A DNA stretch of 64,000 nucleotides from assembly GCA_020846745.1 (NCBI GenBank), contig JADLDI010000145.1, positions 45,322 to 109,321 of the forward strand. The letters are read 5' to 3'. Both the position numbers and the translations under genes were made by a program. Position 1 is the stretch's first letter. Each line of letters starts with the position of its first letter. Below the pieces are notes generated by a model. It made no database searches and was not told the origin of the DNA. It saw nothing but the letters and a program-made list of their open reading frames with translations. Source of the stretch: Bryobacterales bacterium. Its GTDB lineage: Bacteria > Acidobacteriota > Terriglobia > Bryobacterales > Bryobacteraceae. Shown here in pieces: positions 1 to 8,658 of this stretch.

Positions 1-114
1 CAGATGGACGACTTCCGGATGGAGAACGTGCCGGCGCGGGTGGCGGAGTGCGGCGACCTGTGGAAAAAGGTGACGAACGCGCGGGGCCGGGTGCAGTTGG
101 AGAAGTATCTATGA
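1..114 (+). CDS. LigD-type polymerase domain protein, C-terminal end (partial)
   Basis: The gene enters from the left edge; only its last 37 codons are visible, ending at a TGA (112-114). The segment VPARVAECGDLWKKV resembles the closing part of the LigD/PolDom primase-polymerase domain, which fills in ends during bacterial non-homologous end joining. Its stop overlaps the ATG of the following ATP-dependent ligase (ATGA), and a separate polymerase gene coupled to a ligase gene is a known arrangement for this pathway. Identification rests on this short tail plus context, so it is moderate. No Ku gene is seen in the window. Confidence 0.55.
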   Translation, partial: QMDDFRMENVPARVAECGDLWKKVTNARGRVQLEKYL

Positions 115-1115
115 ATCTGCCGATCGAGGCGCCCTATCCGCCGATGGAAGCCAAGACCGCGGCGAAGCTGCCCGCGGGAGACCAGTGGCAGTTCGAACCG
201 AAGTGGGATGGCTTCCGGTGTATCACGTTTCGAGACGGGGTGGAAGTGGAGCTGCAATCGAAGGCGGGGCAACCGTTGGGTCGGTACTTCCCGGAGTTGG
301 TGCATGCGTTTCGCGAAGTAGGGCCGAAGCGGTTCGTAGTGGACGGGGAGATCATGATTCCCTCGGGCGATGGTTTCTCGTTCGACGCGCTGTTGCAGCG
401 GATCCACCCGGCGGAGAGCCGGATCCGGAAGCTGAGCGTCGAGACACCGGCGATTGTCGTGATCTTCGACTTGCTGGTAGATAGCGCGGCGAAGCTGTTG
501 ACCGGCGAACGGCTGGAGGAACGGCGTAAGAGGCTGGAGAAGTTTTTTCCGAAGTACCTTCAGACGGGGCCGTTCCGATTAACGCCGGCGACGCGAGACA
601 GGAAGGAAGCGCTCGAATGGGCGAACCAGACGGGGTCGACACTCGATGGGGTGATAGCGAAGAGAATCGACCTGGCGTATCAGAGCGGCGAACGGACGGG
701 GATGGTGAAGGTGAAGAAGGTCCGCACCGCCGATTGCGTGGTCGGCGGCTTCCGGTACCTGACCGGCCAGCCGGTGGTTGGATCGCTATTGCTCGGTTTA
801 TATGGGGACGACGGGTTGCTCGATCACGTCGGGTTCACCTCGTCGATGCACCGGGACGAACGGGCGGACATCACGAAGCGGGTGCGGGCGCTGGAAGGCG
901 GGAGCGGATTTACAGGAAAGGCGCCGGGTGGCCCGAGCCGGTGGTCGACAGCGAAGTCTGCTGAGTGGGTAGCTTTGAAGCCGGAACTGGTGGTGGAGGT
1001 GCAGTACGACCACTTCACACAAGGGCGGTTCCGTCACGGGACGAAGCTGCTGAGATGGCGCCCGGACAAGGCGCCGCGACAGTGCACGTTCGATCAGGTG
1101 GCGAGATCAGCTTGA
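111..1115 (+). CDS. ATP-dependent DNA ligase (LigC/LigD ligase-domain type)
   Basis: A 334-residue ligase that seals nicks using ATP, probably in end-joining repair. Motif I is EPKWDGFR, with the adenylated lysine at about residue 31. VVDGEIMIP is the motif III region, DGVIAKR is motif IV and MVKVKK is motif V. An OB-fold C-terminal domain follows (VVGGFRYLTGQPVVGSLLLG). The length fits a stand-alone nucleotidyltransferase plus OB-fold enzyme without a nuclease or polymerase domain. I chose the ATG at 111 because it overlaps the upstream stop as ATGA and matches the family N-terminus; an in-frame ATG at 48 lies inside the upstream gene. The 3' end overlaps the convergent glnD by 9 bases. Confidence 0.9.
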   Translation: MNLPIEAPYPPMEAKTAAKLPAGDQWQFEPKWDGFRCITFRDGVEVELQSKAGQPLGRYFPELVHAFREVGPKRFVVDGEIMIPSGDGFSFDALLQRIHPAESRIRKLSVETPAIVVIFDLLVDSAAKLLTGERLEERRKRLEKFFPKYLQTGPFRLTPATRDRKEALEWANQTGSTLDGVIAKRIDLAYQSGERTGMVKVKKVRTADCVVGGFRYLTGQPVVGSLLLGLYGDDGLLDHVGFTSSMHRDERADITKRVRALEGGSGFTGKAPGGPSRWSTAKSAEWVALKPELVVEVQYDHFTQGRFRHGTKLLRWRPDKAPRQCTFDQVARSA

Positions 1116-3605
1116 ACAGACTTTGAGCAGCTTCTGCTTCAGCGGCTCCTCAAGAGCGCTGCCGAGCTTCGCGCCCCCGGCGGTGACGTAGAAAACGTCG
1201 AGCGCTTTGTGTGCTTCGGTATCGACCAGAACGACTTCGATGTTGCAGCCCGCTTCCGAGAATGCCGAGGCGAGTTCGTAGAGGAGCCCGGGCCGGTCCT
1301 GGGCGACGACTTCGACGAGGGTTGCCGACGCCGAAGCGTCAGAATCGAACGACACGCGGCCGGGGATCTTGCTGTTCTTGCTGGGCGCAGCAGGCCGCGG
1401 CCGGTATTTCAACAGCGACTTGACGTCGACACGCCCGAGCAGGACGCGTTCGAGCACATGATGGAGCCGCTCGACCTCAGGGGGATTGAGTTCGAGCGTG
1501 CGGAGCGGGTCGCTGAAGGCGAAGGTGTCGAGAATGGTGCCTTGCTGGTTGGCGAACGCCTCCGCTTTCAGGATGTTGAGGCCAAAGCTAGCTAAGGCGC
1601 CAGCGACCGATGCGAATAGGAACAGGCGGTCTTTGGCGAGAACGGTCAGTTCATAGACGGGTCCGTTGCGTTGCAGGTCGATCACGACGCCGGCGAGCTT
1701 ACGCGATTGCTCCAGTTCGAGGTGGCGGCGGATTTGCGCTTCCGTGTGAATTCGCAGGTAGCGGACGGGAAAGCCTTTGAGGAACTCGTCACGTTCGGGC
1801 GATGAGATCGACTTGGATTGATGGGTGATGCGTTCGGTTTGCAGTTCGAGTGTGAGTTCGCGATAAGTGGTGCGATAAACACGCCAGAGCTGTTCGAGCC
1901 GCCACGGCGACAAAGCAGTGGGATGCACGGCGGCGGTATCGGCGTAGGTCAATAAAGTGAGGTAGCGCAGGACCTCGACGGTACCGACGCGATCGGCCAG
2001 CCAGCGCGCGGTTTCGGGATCGTCGAGATCGCGGCCGGTCATGGCGGCGGAAAGATCGAGGTGATGCTCGATTAGTGTGTAGAGCAGGAGGCGCTGTGTT
2101 TCCGGCATCCCCAGCCGCGCGGCGGCGGCGACGGCAAGGTCCGCCGATGCCTTGGCGTGAGTTTCGGCGCCTTCGCCCTTACCGATGTCGTGATAGAGCA
2201 GGGCGAAGCGGAGCAGCGCCAGGTCTTCGATTTCAGAGAGAAGACTGGTGAAGCGCTGAAAAGCTGGATCTTGGGATCTCGCCAGTTCCTCGATGGTTTC
2301 GATTGCGATGAGCGTGTGCTCGTCGACCGTGTAGCGATGGTGGAAGTCGCGGACGACGTAGCATTCGATCTGCTCCCATTCGGGAATCAGAAGCTTCAAG
2401 ATGCCGTTGTCGTGCATCGCCCGCAGGGCGACACTCGCATGTGGCAACGAGAGCAGGCCGTGTACGCTCGGCCAGCCGACCGTGTTGCCACTGAGATAGG
2501 CGGCAATCGACGGGAGATGTTCCTCGAGGCGCCGTTCGGTTTCGTGGTGCAGGCTGAGTTTGTGGCGGCCGACAAACTGGAAGAGGCGGAGAACGATGGA
2601 TGGGTCGGATTCGATGTGCTGCGGATGGCGGAACAGAATCCGGTCGCGAGAAACGGTGAACTCCGAGTTAGAAAGCCTTGAACGCCAGTCGCGGAAGCCG
2701 GATAGGAGCGAGTTATCTTTCGACTCGTAAGTGTCCATGCCGCGGAGGGCGGCGCGGTGGATAAGGCGTGCGTTACGGAAGTAAGCGCGCATGAAACCGG
2801 CAGCGCTGTTATACCCGAGCAATCCCTTGGCGGCGATATTTTCCTGCGCCTCGAAACTGAGCAGGTTGTTATCGCGGCCGCTTTGAAAGTGCAGCGCGCA
2901 ACGGATGGCGCCCAGAAATTCGAAGGCTCCGGCGATGGGCGCTTTCTCCGCCGGGTTCCAAAGCTGGTTCAGCCAGTTGACCAGGTGCAGGTCGCGAATG
3001 CCGCCCGGAGTCTCCTTGATATTGGGCTCCAGATGATAGATGGTGTCGTGGAATTTGTTATGCCGCTGATGGGCGAGGCGGCATAGGCGGCGGGTTATCG
3101 TCTCGCGTTGCGAGTGGAAGAACTTAGGCAGTTGGGCGGCGAGGCTGTTATGTAATGCCTGGTCGCCACAAATGAGACGCTGATCGAGCAGGCTGATACT
3201 GAGTTCGACGTTATTCTCGTGAAGCTCCGTGCATTCTTTGACCGTACGGACGGAGTGGCTGAGGCGAAGGCCTGAATCCCAGATGCGCTGCAGGAAGCAG
3301 GAAAGCGCTTCCTTAGCAGTTGGCGTCGGGTCCGTAGGTGTTGTCAGGATAAGCAGGTCGATATCGGAGTGCGGGAAGAGTTCGCGCCGGCCGAATCCAC
3401 CCACCGCCAGGAGACTCAGACCGGACGCGTAAGCCGGCTCCAACGATTGCCGATAAGCCGCGCGAACGATGCCGTCCACCTGCTCGCCCCGCGCCGAGAA
3501 GACAAGGTTGGCCGAGCCGGTTTGATGGAACGCTGCACGCAGATCGTTCGGCCGCTCAGTTAGCGCGGCTGTTGACATCTGCGTCGACGTACTCGAGACG
3601 TGCAT
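1107..3605 (-). CDS. glnD: [Protein-PII] uridylyltransferase / uridylyl-removing enzyme GlnD
   Basis: GlnD senses glutamine and adds UMP to, or removes it from, the PII signalling protein, controlling nitrogen assimilation in the cytoplasm. The N-terminal nucleotidyltransferase motif GGFGRRELFPHSDIDLL is present near residue 70, with the metal-binding DID. The central HD domain carries LLYHDIGKG, with further histidines around it. Two ACT domains close the protein (ELTVLAKDRLFLFASVAGAL and LVEVVAQDRPGLLYELASAF). The length of about 830 residues fits the family. The start is uncertain: in-frame ATGs lie at 3677, 3605 and 3578, none with a convincing ribosome site. No glnB or glnA is in the window. 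Confidence 0.93.
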   Translation of the reverse strand: MHVSSTSTQMSTAALTERPNDLRAAFHQTGSANLVFSARGEQVDGIVRAAYRQSLEPAYASGLSLLAVGGFGRRELFPHSDIDLLILTTPTDPTPTAKEALSCFLQRIWDSGLRLSHSVRTVKECTELHENNVELSISLLDQRLICGDQALHNSLAAQLPKFFHSQRETITRRLCRLAHQRHNKFHDTIYHLEPNIKETPGGIRDLHLVNWLNQLWNPAEKAPIAGAFEFLGAIRCALHFQSGRDNNLLSFEAQENIAAKGLLGYNSAAGFMRAYFRNARLIHRAALRGMDTYESKDNSLLSGFRDWRSRLSNSEFTVSRDRILFRHPQHIESDPSIVLRLFQFVGRHKLSLHHETERRLEEHLPSIAAYLSGNTVGWPSVHGLLSLPHASVALRAMHDNGILKLLIPEWEQIECYVVRDFHHRYTVDEHTLIAIETIEELARSQDPAFQRFTSLLSEIEDLALLRFALLYHDIGKGEGAETHAKASADLAVAAAARLGMPETQRLLLYTLIEHHLDLSAAMTGRDLDDPETARWLADRVGTVEVLRYLTLLTYADTAAVHPTALSPWRLEQLWRVYRTTYRELTLELQTERITHQSKSISSPERDEFLKGFPVRYLRIHTEAQIRRHLELEQSRKLAGVVIDLQRNGPVYELTVLAKDRLFLFASVAGALASFGLNILKAEAFANQQGTILDTFAFSDPLRTLELNPPEVERLHHVLERVLLGRVDVKSLLKYRPRPAAPSKNSKIPGRVSFDSDASASATLVEVVAQDRPGLLYELASAFSEAGCNIEVVLVDTEAHKALDVFYVTAGGAKLGSALEEPLKQKLLKVCSS

Positions 3606-3746
3606 GTTCTTCAGTTCCGGTCCGTGGTAGACACCACGACGGAGTAGTGCCTTGTGGGATCCACAACCATGATGCACTTCGCATCGGCCGCTTGACCAGA
3701 CGAGACTTTCTATTGGGGTTATTGAAGTTTTTTATTCGGGAGGTAT

Positions 3747-4778
3747 CTACCGTAATGCCTTTTGCAGAAACTGGTAGGCTTGCTCGCGGATGGCAGGTGG
3801 AAAGTCGTGTGCGGCATCGGGATGAACGGCGACGAGGTTGGCGCGGTTGTGATAGATCTTCTCGTAGACTGGAGCGGCTGCCTGTACGCAATCGTACACG
3901 CCCGACACTTCGAAGTTGTCGTCGTGGAGCGGAGCATTGATAAAGACCGCGCGGGGAGCGAGAGCGCCCAAAATCTCAGTGAAGTCGAAGGGCATGTTGG
4001 CGGCCGAGGCGCCGTACTGCTCAATGATCCTCGGCATGTACCCTTTGTGGCTCCAACCTTTCAGGTTGCCGTTCAGGTATTTCGCAAACGAGTTGAAGCC
4101 GCAACTGGTGACCACGGCTTTGATGCGGTCGTCGAAGGTAGCCACGAACAGCGAGTTGTGTCCACCAAGCGAATGGCCGATCACACCGATGGCCTTCGGG
4201 TTCACTTCGGGTAGGGACTGTAGCAGGTCGACCCCGCGGCGGTGGTTGACGATTCCCTTCATGGTCGCACTGACGTAGCCGTGCGAGTAGGGGTCGAACT
4301 GGTAGTCGCCGTAATTCGGATAGTCGGGCGCAAGGGCGACGAAGCCGCGCTCGGCGAGTTCCCTGGCGTAGGCGAGGTTCGGTTTGCCGCCCAGACCCGC
4401 CGGTTCCGACTTACCGATTTTTGTCGTTTGATGAAGGCAGAGCATAGCCGGCCGCTTGCCTTTGTGGCCAGTAGGTATAAAGAGGTAGGCGGGAACGCGG
4501 TCGCCGGGTTCGGGGACGTAGGTGATTTTGCGACGGATGTAGTGGGCGGTCTTCTCTTCCTCGATCACCTGGATATCGAGAGGGGCTGTCGATTTTGGCG
4601 GCAGTGGACCCATCACCTTCTGTAAGTTGCCGAGAATGTCAGCACGGCGATGCTTCCAATTGGCTTCGTTTCGCACGTCGTGTCGCTGGCCGGAGTCGGT
4701 AAGGTAGTAAAGGAGGTCGGCCTTGTCGGTGTACGACGGCTGTAGTAGTAGGAGGGGGAGAAGGAGTGGGAGGTGCAT
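3747..4778 (-). CDS. Secreted alpha/beta hydrolase (dienelactone hydrolase / acetyl-xylan esterase-like)
   Basis: A 343-residue protein with a hydrophobic signal peptide (MHLPLLLPLLLLQ), so probably exported. The nucleophile elbow GHSLGG is at residues 201-206 with Ser203. The late histidine is in VHPDAAHDFPP, and an aspartate around SGVYD could complete the triad. LCLHQTTK resembles the oxyanion-hole region. This architecture occurs in esterases acting on acetylated sugars or small esters; the substrate cannot be read from sequence. It stands alone between glnD and tRNA-Arg. Confidence 0.75.
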   Translation of the reverse strand: MHLPLLLPLLLLQPSYTDKADLLYYLTDSGQRHDVRNEANWKHRRADILGNLQKVMGPLPPKSTAPLDIQVIEEEKTAHYIRRKITYVPEPGDRVPAYLFIPTGHKGKRPAMLCLHQTTKIGKSEPAGLGGKPNLAYARELAERGFVALAPDYPNYGDYQFDPYSHGYVSATMKGIVNHRRGVDLLQSLPEVNPKAIGVIGHSLGGHNSLFVATFDDRIKAVVTSCGFNSFAKYLNGNLKGWSHKGYMPRIIEQYGASAANMPFDFTEILGALAPRAVFINAPLHDDNFEVSGVYDCVQAAAPVYEKIYHNRANLVAVHPDAAHDFPPAIREQAYQFLQKALR

Positions 4779-4803
4779 GGCCGTGGCTCGGCTCGAAGAG
4801 AGG

Positions 4804-4880
4804 TGGTAGGGACGGGCAGATTCGAACTGCCGGCCTGCCGCTTAGGAGGCGGCCGCTCTATCCATCTGAGCTACGTCCCC
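4804..4880 (-). tRNA. tRNA-Arg (anticodon CCT)
   Basis: A full 77-nt cloverleaf read on the minus strand: 7-bp acceptor stem with G1-U72, D arm GCTC/GAGC, anticodon stem GCCGC/GCGGC around loop CTCCTAA (anticodon CCU, reads AGG), 5-nt variable loop, and T arm GGCAG/CTGCC around TTCGAAT. Discriminator A is followed by an encoded CCA (4804-4806). Confidence 0.96.
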
Positions 4881-4894
4881 CCGACACGCCCATT

Positions 4895-6115
4895 CTACCA
4901 GCGCTTCAGACCTTTTCGACCAATATCTGTGCGGTAATGCATGCCGCGGAACTGGATGGTCTTCACGGCGGCATACGTGTTGTCGATCGCGGTGGCGAGG
5001 TCGGGTCCCGATGAAGTGACACCCAGGACGCGGCCGCCGGCCGTTTCGAAGTAGTCGCCTTCGCCGGCAGTTCCGCTATGGAAGACGGTGGCGGGGCACT
5101 GGTCGAGACCCTTGATCTGGTCGCCGGCACGGATGGCGCCGGGATAGCCATAGGCGGCGAGGATGACGCACACCGATGGATCGGGCTTCCAGCGGAACGG
5201 TTCATTCTCAAGAAACACGGCGCCCAGGTCGGAGTCGAGGCGGTGCAGCAGCGCCTGTGTTTCGGGATCGCCGAGGCGGACGTTGTATTCCAGGACCTTG
5301 GGTCCGGAGGCGGTCATCATCAAGCCGGCATAGAGGAACCCGGTGAACGGTGTACCGGCATCGGCCATCGCCTGCAGGGTTGGGTTGATGATGCGAGCCA
5401 TCACGTCCGCTTCCTGCTCGGGCGAGAGGATGCGGCCATCGCAGTACGCGCCCATGCCACCGGTGTTCGGCCCCTGGTCGCCATCGCGGGCGGCTTTATG
5501 ATCCTGGCTGGCGGCGAGCGGCCAGCCGCCTTTTTCCGTGGCCAGTACGATGAAGCTGACTTCCTCGCCTTGGAGGAATTCTTCCACGACGATCTTGCCG
5601 GGCGGAAGCGTCTGCACGGCGGCGACAGCATGGTCCTTGTCGGGCGAAATGATCACGCCCTTGCCGGCGGCGAGGCCATCGGCTTTGAGGACGATCGGGA
5701 AGCCGATCTCGTCCATCACCGCTTCGGCCGCATCGGCGTTGTCCACCGTGACGGCATGAGCGGTGGGCACACCGGCGCGCACCATGAACTGTTTCGAGAA
5801 GACCTTGCTCGCTTCGAGTTGTGCCGCGGCTTGCGTGGGACCGACGATCCGCAGGCCGGCGGCGCGGAAAGCGTCCACAACGCCCGCGGCGAGGGGCGCC
5901 TCCGGACCGACCACCGTGAGGTCTGCCTCCACGTGACGGGCGATCTCGACATAATCCTGCGGACTGGGCTTCCGCACGGGCACGCAGGTAGCTACCTGAG
6001 CGATGCCCGGGTTGCCGGGTGCGGCAAACACTTTGTCAAATAAAGAGCTTTGCGACAGTTTCCACGCCAGCGCGTGTTCCCGGCCGCCGCCCCCTAAAAC
6101 GAGGACTTTACGCAT
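4895..6115 (-). CDS. purD: Phosphoribosylamine--glycine ligase (GAR synthetase)
   Basis: PurD joins phosphoribosylamine and glycine with ATP, the second step of purine synthesis. The protein begins MRKVLVLGGGGREHALAW, the typical PurD N-terminus. It contains the ATP-grasp segments VLKADGLAAGKGVI and VVEEFLQGEEVSFI, and the metal-binding VLEYNVRLGDPE. At 406 residues it is close to the family length. The ATG at 6115 fits the conserved start; an in-frame ATG at 6136 would add seven residues. It diverges from mnmG with only 20 bases between the start codons. Confidence 0.96.
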   Translation of the reverse strand: MRKVLVLGGGGREHALAWKLSQSSLFDKVFAAPGNPGIAQVATCVPVRKPSPQDYVEIARHVEADLTVVGPEAPLAAGVVDAFRAAGLRIVGPTQAAAQLEASKVFSKQFMVRAGVPTAHAVTVDNADAAEAVMDEIGFPIVLKADGLAAGKGVIISPDKDHAVAAVQTLPPGKIVVEEFLQGEEVSFIVLATEKGGWPLAASQDHKAARDGDQGPNTGGMGAYCDGRILSPEQEADVMARIINPTLQAMADAGTPFTGFLYAGLMMTASGPKVLEYNVRLGDPETQALLHRLDSDLGAVFLENEPFRWKPDPSVCVILAAYGYPGAIRAGDQIKGLDQCPATVFHSGTAGEGDYFETAGGRVLGVTSSGPDLATAIDNTYAAVKTIQFRGMHYRTDIGRKGLKRW

Positions 6116-6135
6116 CGGAAAGTAAAATGATAGCA

Positions 6136-7974
6136 ATGCCTGCTAAGTACGACGTGATCGTGGTGGGCGCGGGTCACGCCGGATGCGAGGCGTCACGCGC
6201 CTGTGCACGGCTGGGATTGCGCACCGCGATGGTGACGATGAACCTCGACCTGGTGGCCCAGATGTCCTGCAATCCCGCAATCGGTGGAATCGCGAAAGGT
6301 CACCTGGTACGCGAGATCGATGCGCTGGGCGGCGTGATGGGCGAGGTTACCGACGCGGTCGGCATTCAATTCCGGCTTCTAAATACAAGCCGTGGTCCGG
6401 CCGTATGGTCGCCGCGCGCGCAATGCGACAAGAAGATGTACCGGGTGCGGATGCGCGAGGTCTTGGAGAAAGAGCCAAACCTGCGCATCGTGCAGGCGGA
6501 AGTAGGTGCGCTGCGGATTGAAGAGGAAGGCTCGAAGCGGCGCGTGACGGGGGTAGTGTTGCGCGATGGGCGCACACTCGAATGCGGCGCCATAGTCATT
6601 ACGACCGGCACCTTTCTAAACGGACTGGCGCATGTGGGCGAGAGCCGCTACAGTTGTGGCCGGAACGGCGAGGCGCCGTCGATCCTCTTAGGGGATCAGC
6701 TCCGGAACCTCGGCCTGGCGTGGACCAGGCTCAAGACAGGTACGCCCCCGCGGCTGGATGGGCGGACGATCGACTGGCCGCGGTTCGAACCGCAGGGCGG
6801 CGATCCGGACCCGACGCCGTTCTCGTTTCTTACGGATAAGATCGACCGCGAGCAGATCAACTGTTATATCGCGTATACGACGGACCGGACGAAAGAGGTG
6901 ATTCAGGGTGCGATTGCGCGGTCGCCTTTGTATAGCGGGCAGATCGAGGGGATTGGTCCCCGGTATTGCCCTTCTATAGAGGATAAGTTCGTGAAGTTCC
7001 CGGACAAGCCCCGGCACCAGATCTTTCTGGAGCCCGAAGGCTTGGACACGAACGAGATCTACGTGAACGGCATGTCGACCAGTATGCCGGTGGATGTGCA
7101 GTTGGAAATGGTGGCGTCCGTTCCTGGGTTGGAGGAGGCGGAGATGGTCCGGCCCGGGTATGCGATCGAGTACGACGCGATCGACCCGAGGGAACTGCTG
7201 CATTCGCTCGAAGTGAAGGCGATCGAGGGGCTGTTTCTGGCCGGGCAGATCAACGGCACGTCCGGGTACGAAGAAGCGGGTTGCCAAGGGCTGATCGCCG
7301 GCATCAACGCGGCGCAAAAGCTGGGCGGACGCGATGCGGTGGTGATCAACCGGACGGCGGGCTACACCGGAATCCTGATAGACGACCTGGTGACGAAGGG
7401 CGCGGATGAGCCCTACCGTATGTTCACGTCACGGGCGGAGTTCCGGCTGCACCTGCGGATCGACAATGCGGACGAGCGGCTAACGCCATTGGGCAGGGAG
7501 ATTGGGCTTGTGAAGGACGACCGTTGGGCGCGGTTTGAGGCGAAGGTGGCGCAGAAGAAGCGGTTAATGGAATGGATGGCGGCGAACCGTGTGCCCAAGG
7601 AGTGGGACACCGAGCGGCCGACCTATGACGTGTGGCTGCGCCGTCCTGAGGCCAAGTTCGAAGGGTTGGCCCCGTTGATTGCGGAAGACCTGGTGGGCGG
7701 AGTGGCCATGACTGTGGAGACCGAAGTAAAGTATGCCGGCTACATCGCGCAGCAGGAACGGCAGATCAGCCGGTTGCGCGATGCGGAAGGGCGGCGCATT
7801 CCCGGCGGTTTTCAGTTCCGCGGCATTCCGGGCCTGTCGCGTGAGATCTGCGACAAGTTGGAACGGGTGCAGCCGGAGACGTTGGGGCAGGCGGGGCGGA
7901 TTCCGGGTGTGACGCCGGCGGCAATCGCGGTGCTCGATGTGTATCTCAGTTTGGCTGCGCGGTCGCTGCGATGA
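6136..7974 (+). CDS. mnmG: tRNA uridine-34 5-carboxymethylaminomethyl modification enzyme MnmG (GidA)
   Basis: MnmG is the FAD-dependent partner of MnmE; together they modify U34 of certain tRNAs. The FAD-binding VVGAGHAGCEA lies at residues 9-19, followed by CNPAIGGIAKGHL, which is highly conserved in the family. TSGYEEAGCQGLIAG and YRMFTSRAEFRL lie in the C-terminal half. About 612 residues, normal length. The ATG at 6136 gives the family N-terminus; ATG 6127 is also in frame. A TAAAAT hexamer at 6123-6128 could be a -10 for a very short leader. The stop overlaps the rsmG start as ATGA. Confidence 0.96.
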   Translation: MPAKYDVIVVGAGHAGCEASRACARLGLRTAMVTMNLDLVAQMSCNPAIGGIAKGHLVREIDALGGVMGEVTDAVGIQFRLLNTSRGPAVWSPRAQCDKKMYRVRMREVLEKEPNLRIVQAEVGALRIEEEGSKRRVTGVVLRDGRTLECGAIVITTGTFLNGLAHVGESRYSCGRNGEAPSILLGDQLRNLGLAWTRLKTGTPPRLDGRTIDWPRFEPQGGDPDPTPFSFLTDKIDREQINCYIAYTTDRTKEVIQGAIARSPLYSGQIEGIGPRYCPSIEDKFVKFPDKPRHQIFLEPEGLDTNEIYVNGMSTSMPVDVQLEMVASVPGLEEAEMVRPGYAIEYDAIDPRELLHSLEVKAIEGLFLAGQINGTSGYEEAGCQGLIAGINAAQKLGGRDAVVINRTAGYTGILIDDLVTKGADEPYRMFTSRAEFRLHLRIDNADERLTPLGREIGLVKDDRWARFEAKVAQKKRLMEWMAANRVPKEWDTERPTYDVWLRRPEAKFEGLAPLIAEDLVGGVAMTVETEVKYAGYIAQQERQISRLRDAEGRRIPGGFQFRGIPGLSREICDKLERVQPETLGQAGRIPGVTPAAIAVLDVYLSLAARSLR

Positions 7975-8555
7975 GTGCGTTTGGGGATCTGCTGCGGCGC
8001 GTGTTGGGCTCGGCTTACCCGGTGAGCGATGGCGAGGTTGCCGCGATGGAAGCGCACTGGGATTTGCTGGTCCGCTGGAATGCGCGGCTGAATCTGACAG
8101 CGATTACGGACATGGAGGAGGGCATTCGGCGGCATCACGTCGAGGGTGTCGTTATGGCCGGGGCCGTTCCCAAAGGGGCTTTGAAGGTGGCGGACGTGGG
8201 TTCAGGCGCCGGGTTTCCGGGAATTCCGTTCGCCATTATGCGGCCGGAGTGTTCCGTAACGCTGATCGAATCCGATGTCCGCAAGAGCGTCTTCCTGCGC
8301 GAGGCTTCAGTAGAGCTGTCGAACGTGCGTGTTCAAGTTGTTCGCTTCGAGCAATTCGCGGGTCCTGCGGAGTGGGTGATCTCTCGCGCGGTAAAGCCTG
8401 AGATCGTCCTTAAAGGAGCGAAGCGGCTGAGCGCTTCGGCGGCGCTACTGGTCACGCGAGCGGACGCAGACGCCTTGCAGTTGATGGAGCGGGTTGAGAT
8501 TCCGGGCCAGAACCGGTCCGTGGTGGCGATTTCGCGAACTGACCCCCATATCTAG
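7971..8555 (+). CDS. rsmG: 16S rRNA (guanine-527-N7)-methyltransferase RsmG (GidB)
   Basis: RsmG methylates G527 of 16S rRNA using SAM. The protein is 194 residues and contains WNARLNLTAI, the SAM-binding VADVGSGAGFPGIPFAI and VISRAVKPE, all family hallmarks. The start codon overlaps the mnmG stop (ATGA), and the order mnmG-rsmG-parA-parB is a classic conserved block near bacterial origins. It is slightly shorter than many homologs but looks complete. Confidence 0.94.
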   Translation: MSAFGDLLRRVLGSAYPVSDGEVAAMEAHWDLLVRWNARLNLTAITDMEEGIRRHHVEGVVMAGAVPKGALKVADVGSGAGFPGIPFAIMRPECSVTLIESDVRKSVFLREASVELSNVRVQVVRFEQFAGPAEWVISRAVKPEIVLKGAKRLSASAALLVTRADADALQLMERVEIPGQNRSVVAISRTDPHI

Positions 8556-8565
8556 TGCCACTCCA

Positions 8566-8581
8566 TGTTCCACGTGGAACG
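8566..8581. promoter_or_regulatory. parS site 1 (ParB-binding)
   Basis: TGTTCCACGTGGAACG is a 16-bp near-perfect palindrome matching the bacterial parS consensus, including the variant with CACGTG core and GTTC/GAAC arms. It lies just after rsmG and in front of parA. ParB loads here as a CTP-dependent clamp. Confidence 0.9.
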
Positions 8582-8598
8582 TATTGATCTCAAATCCA

Positions 8599-8614
8599 CG
8601 TTTCACGTGGAACA
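8599..8614. promoter_or_regulatory. parS site 2 (ParB-binding)
   Basis: CGTTTCACGTGGAACA is a second parS-like palindrome. Its centre lies 33 bp from that of the first site, about three helical turns, so both face the same side of the DNA. It lies 44 bp upstream of the parA ATG and could also let ParB regulate the operon. Confidence 0.88.
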
Positions 8615-8658
8615 TGAATCGAAACGCACCCACGTGCTACGATGACAATCAATTCCGC

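Noticed and set aside
8631..8636. Third parS (CACGTG core)
   Set aside because: Only the six central bases match; the GTT/AAC arms are missing.
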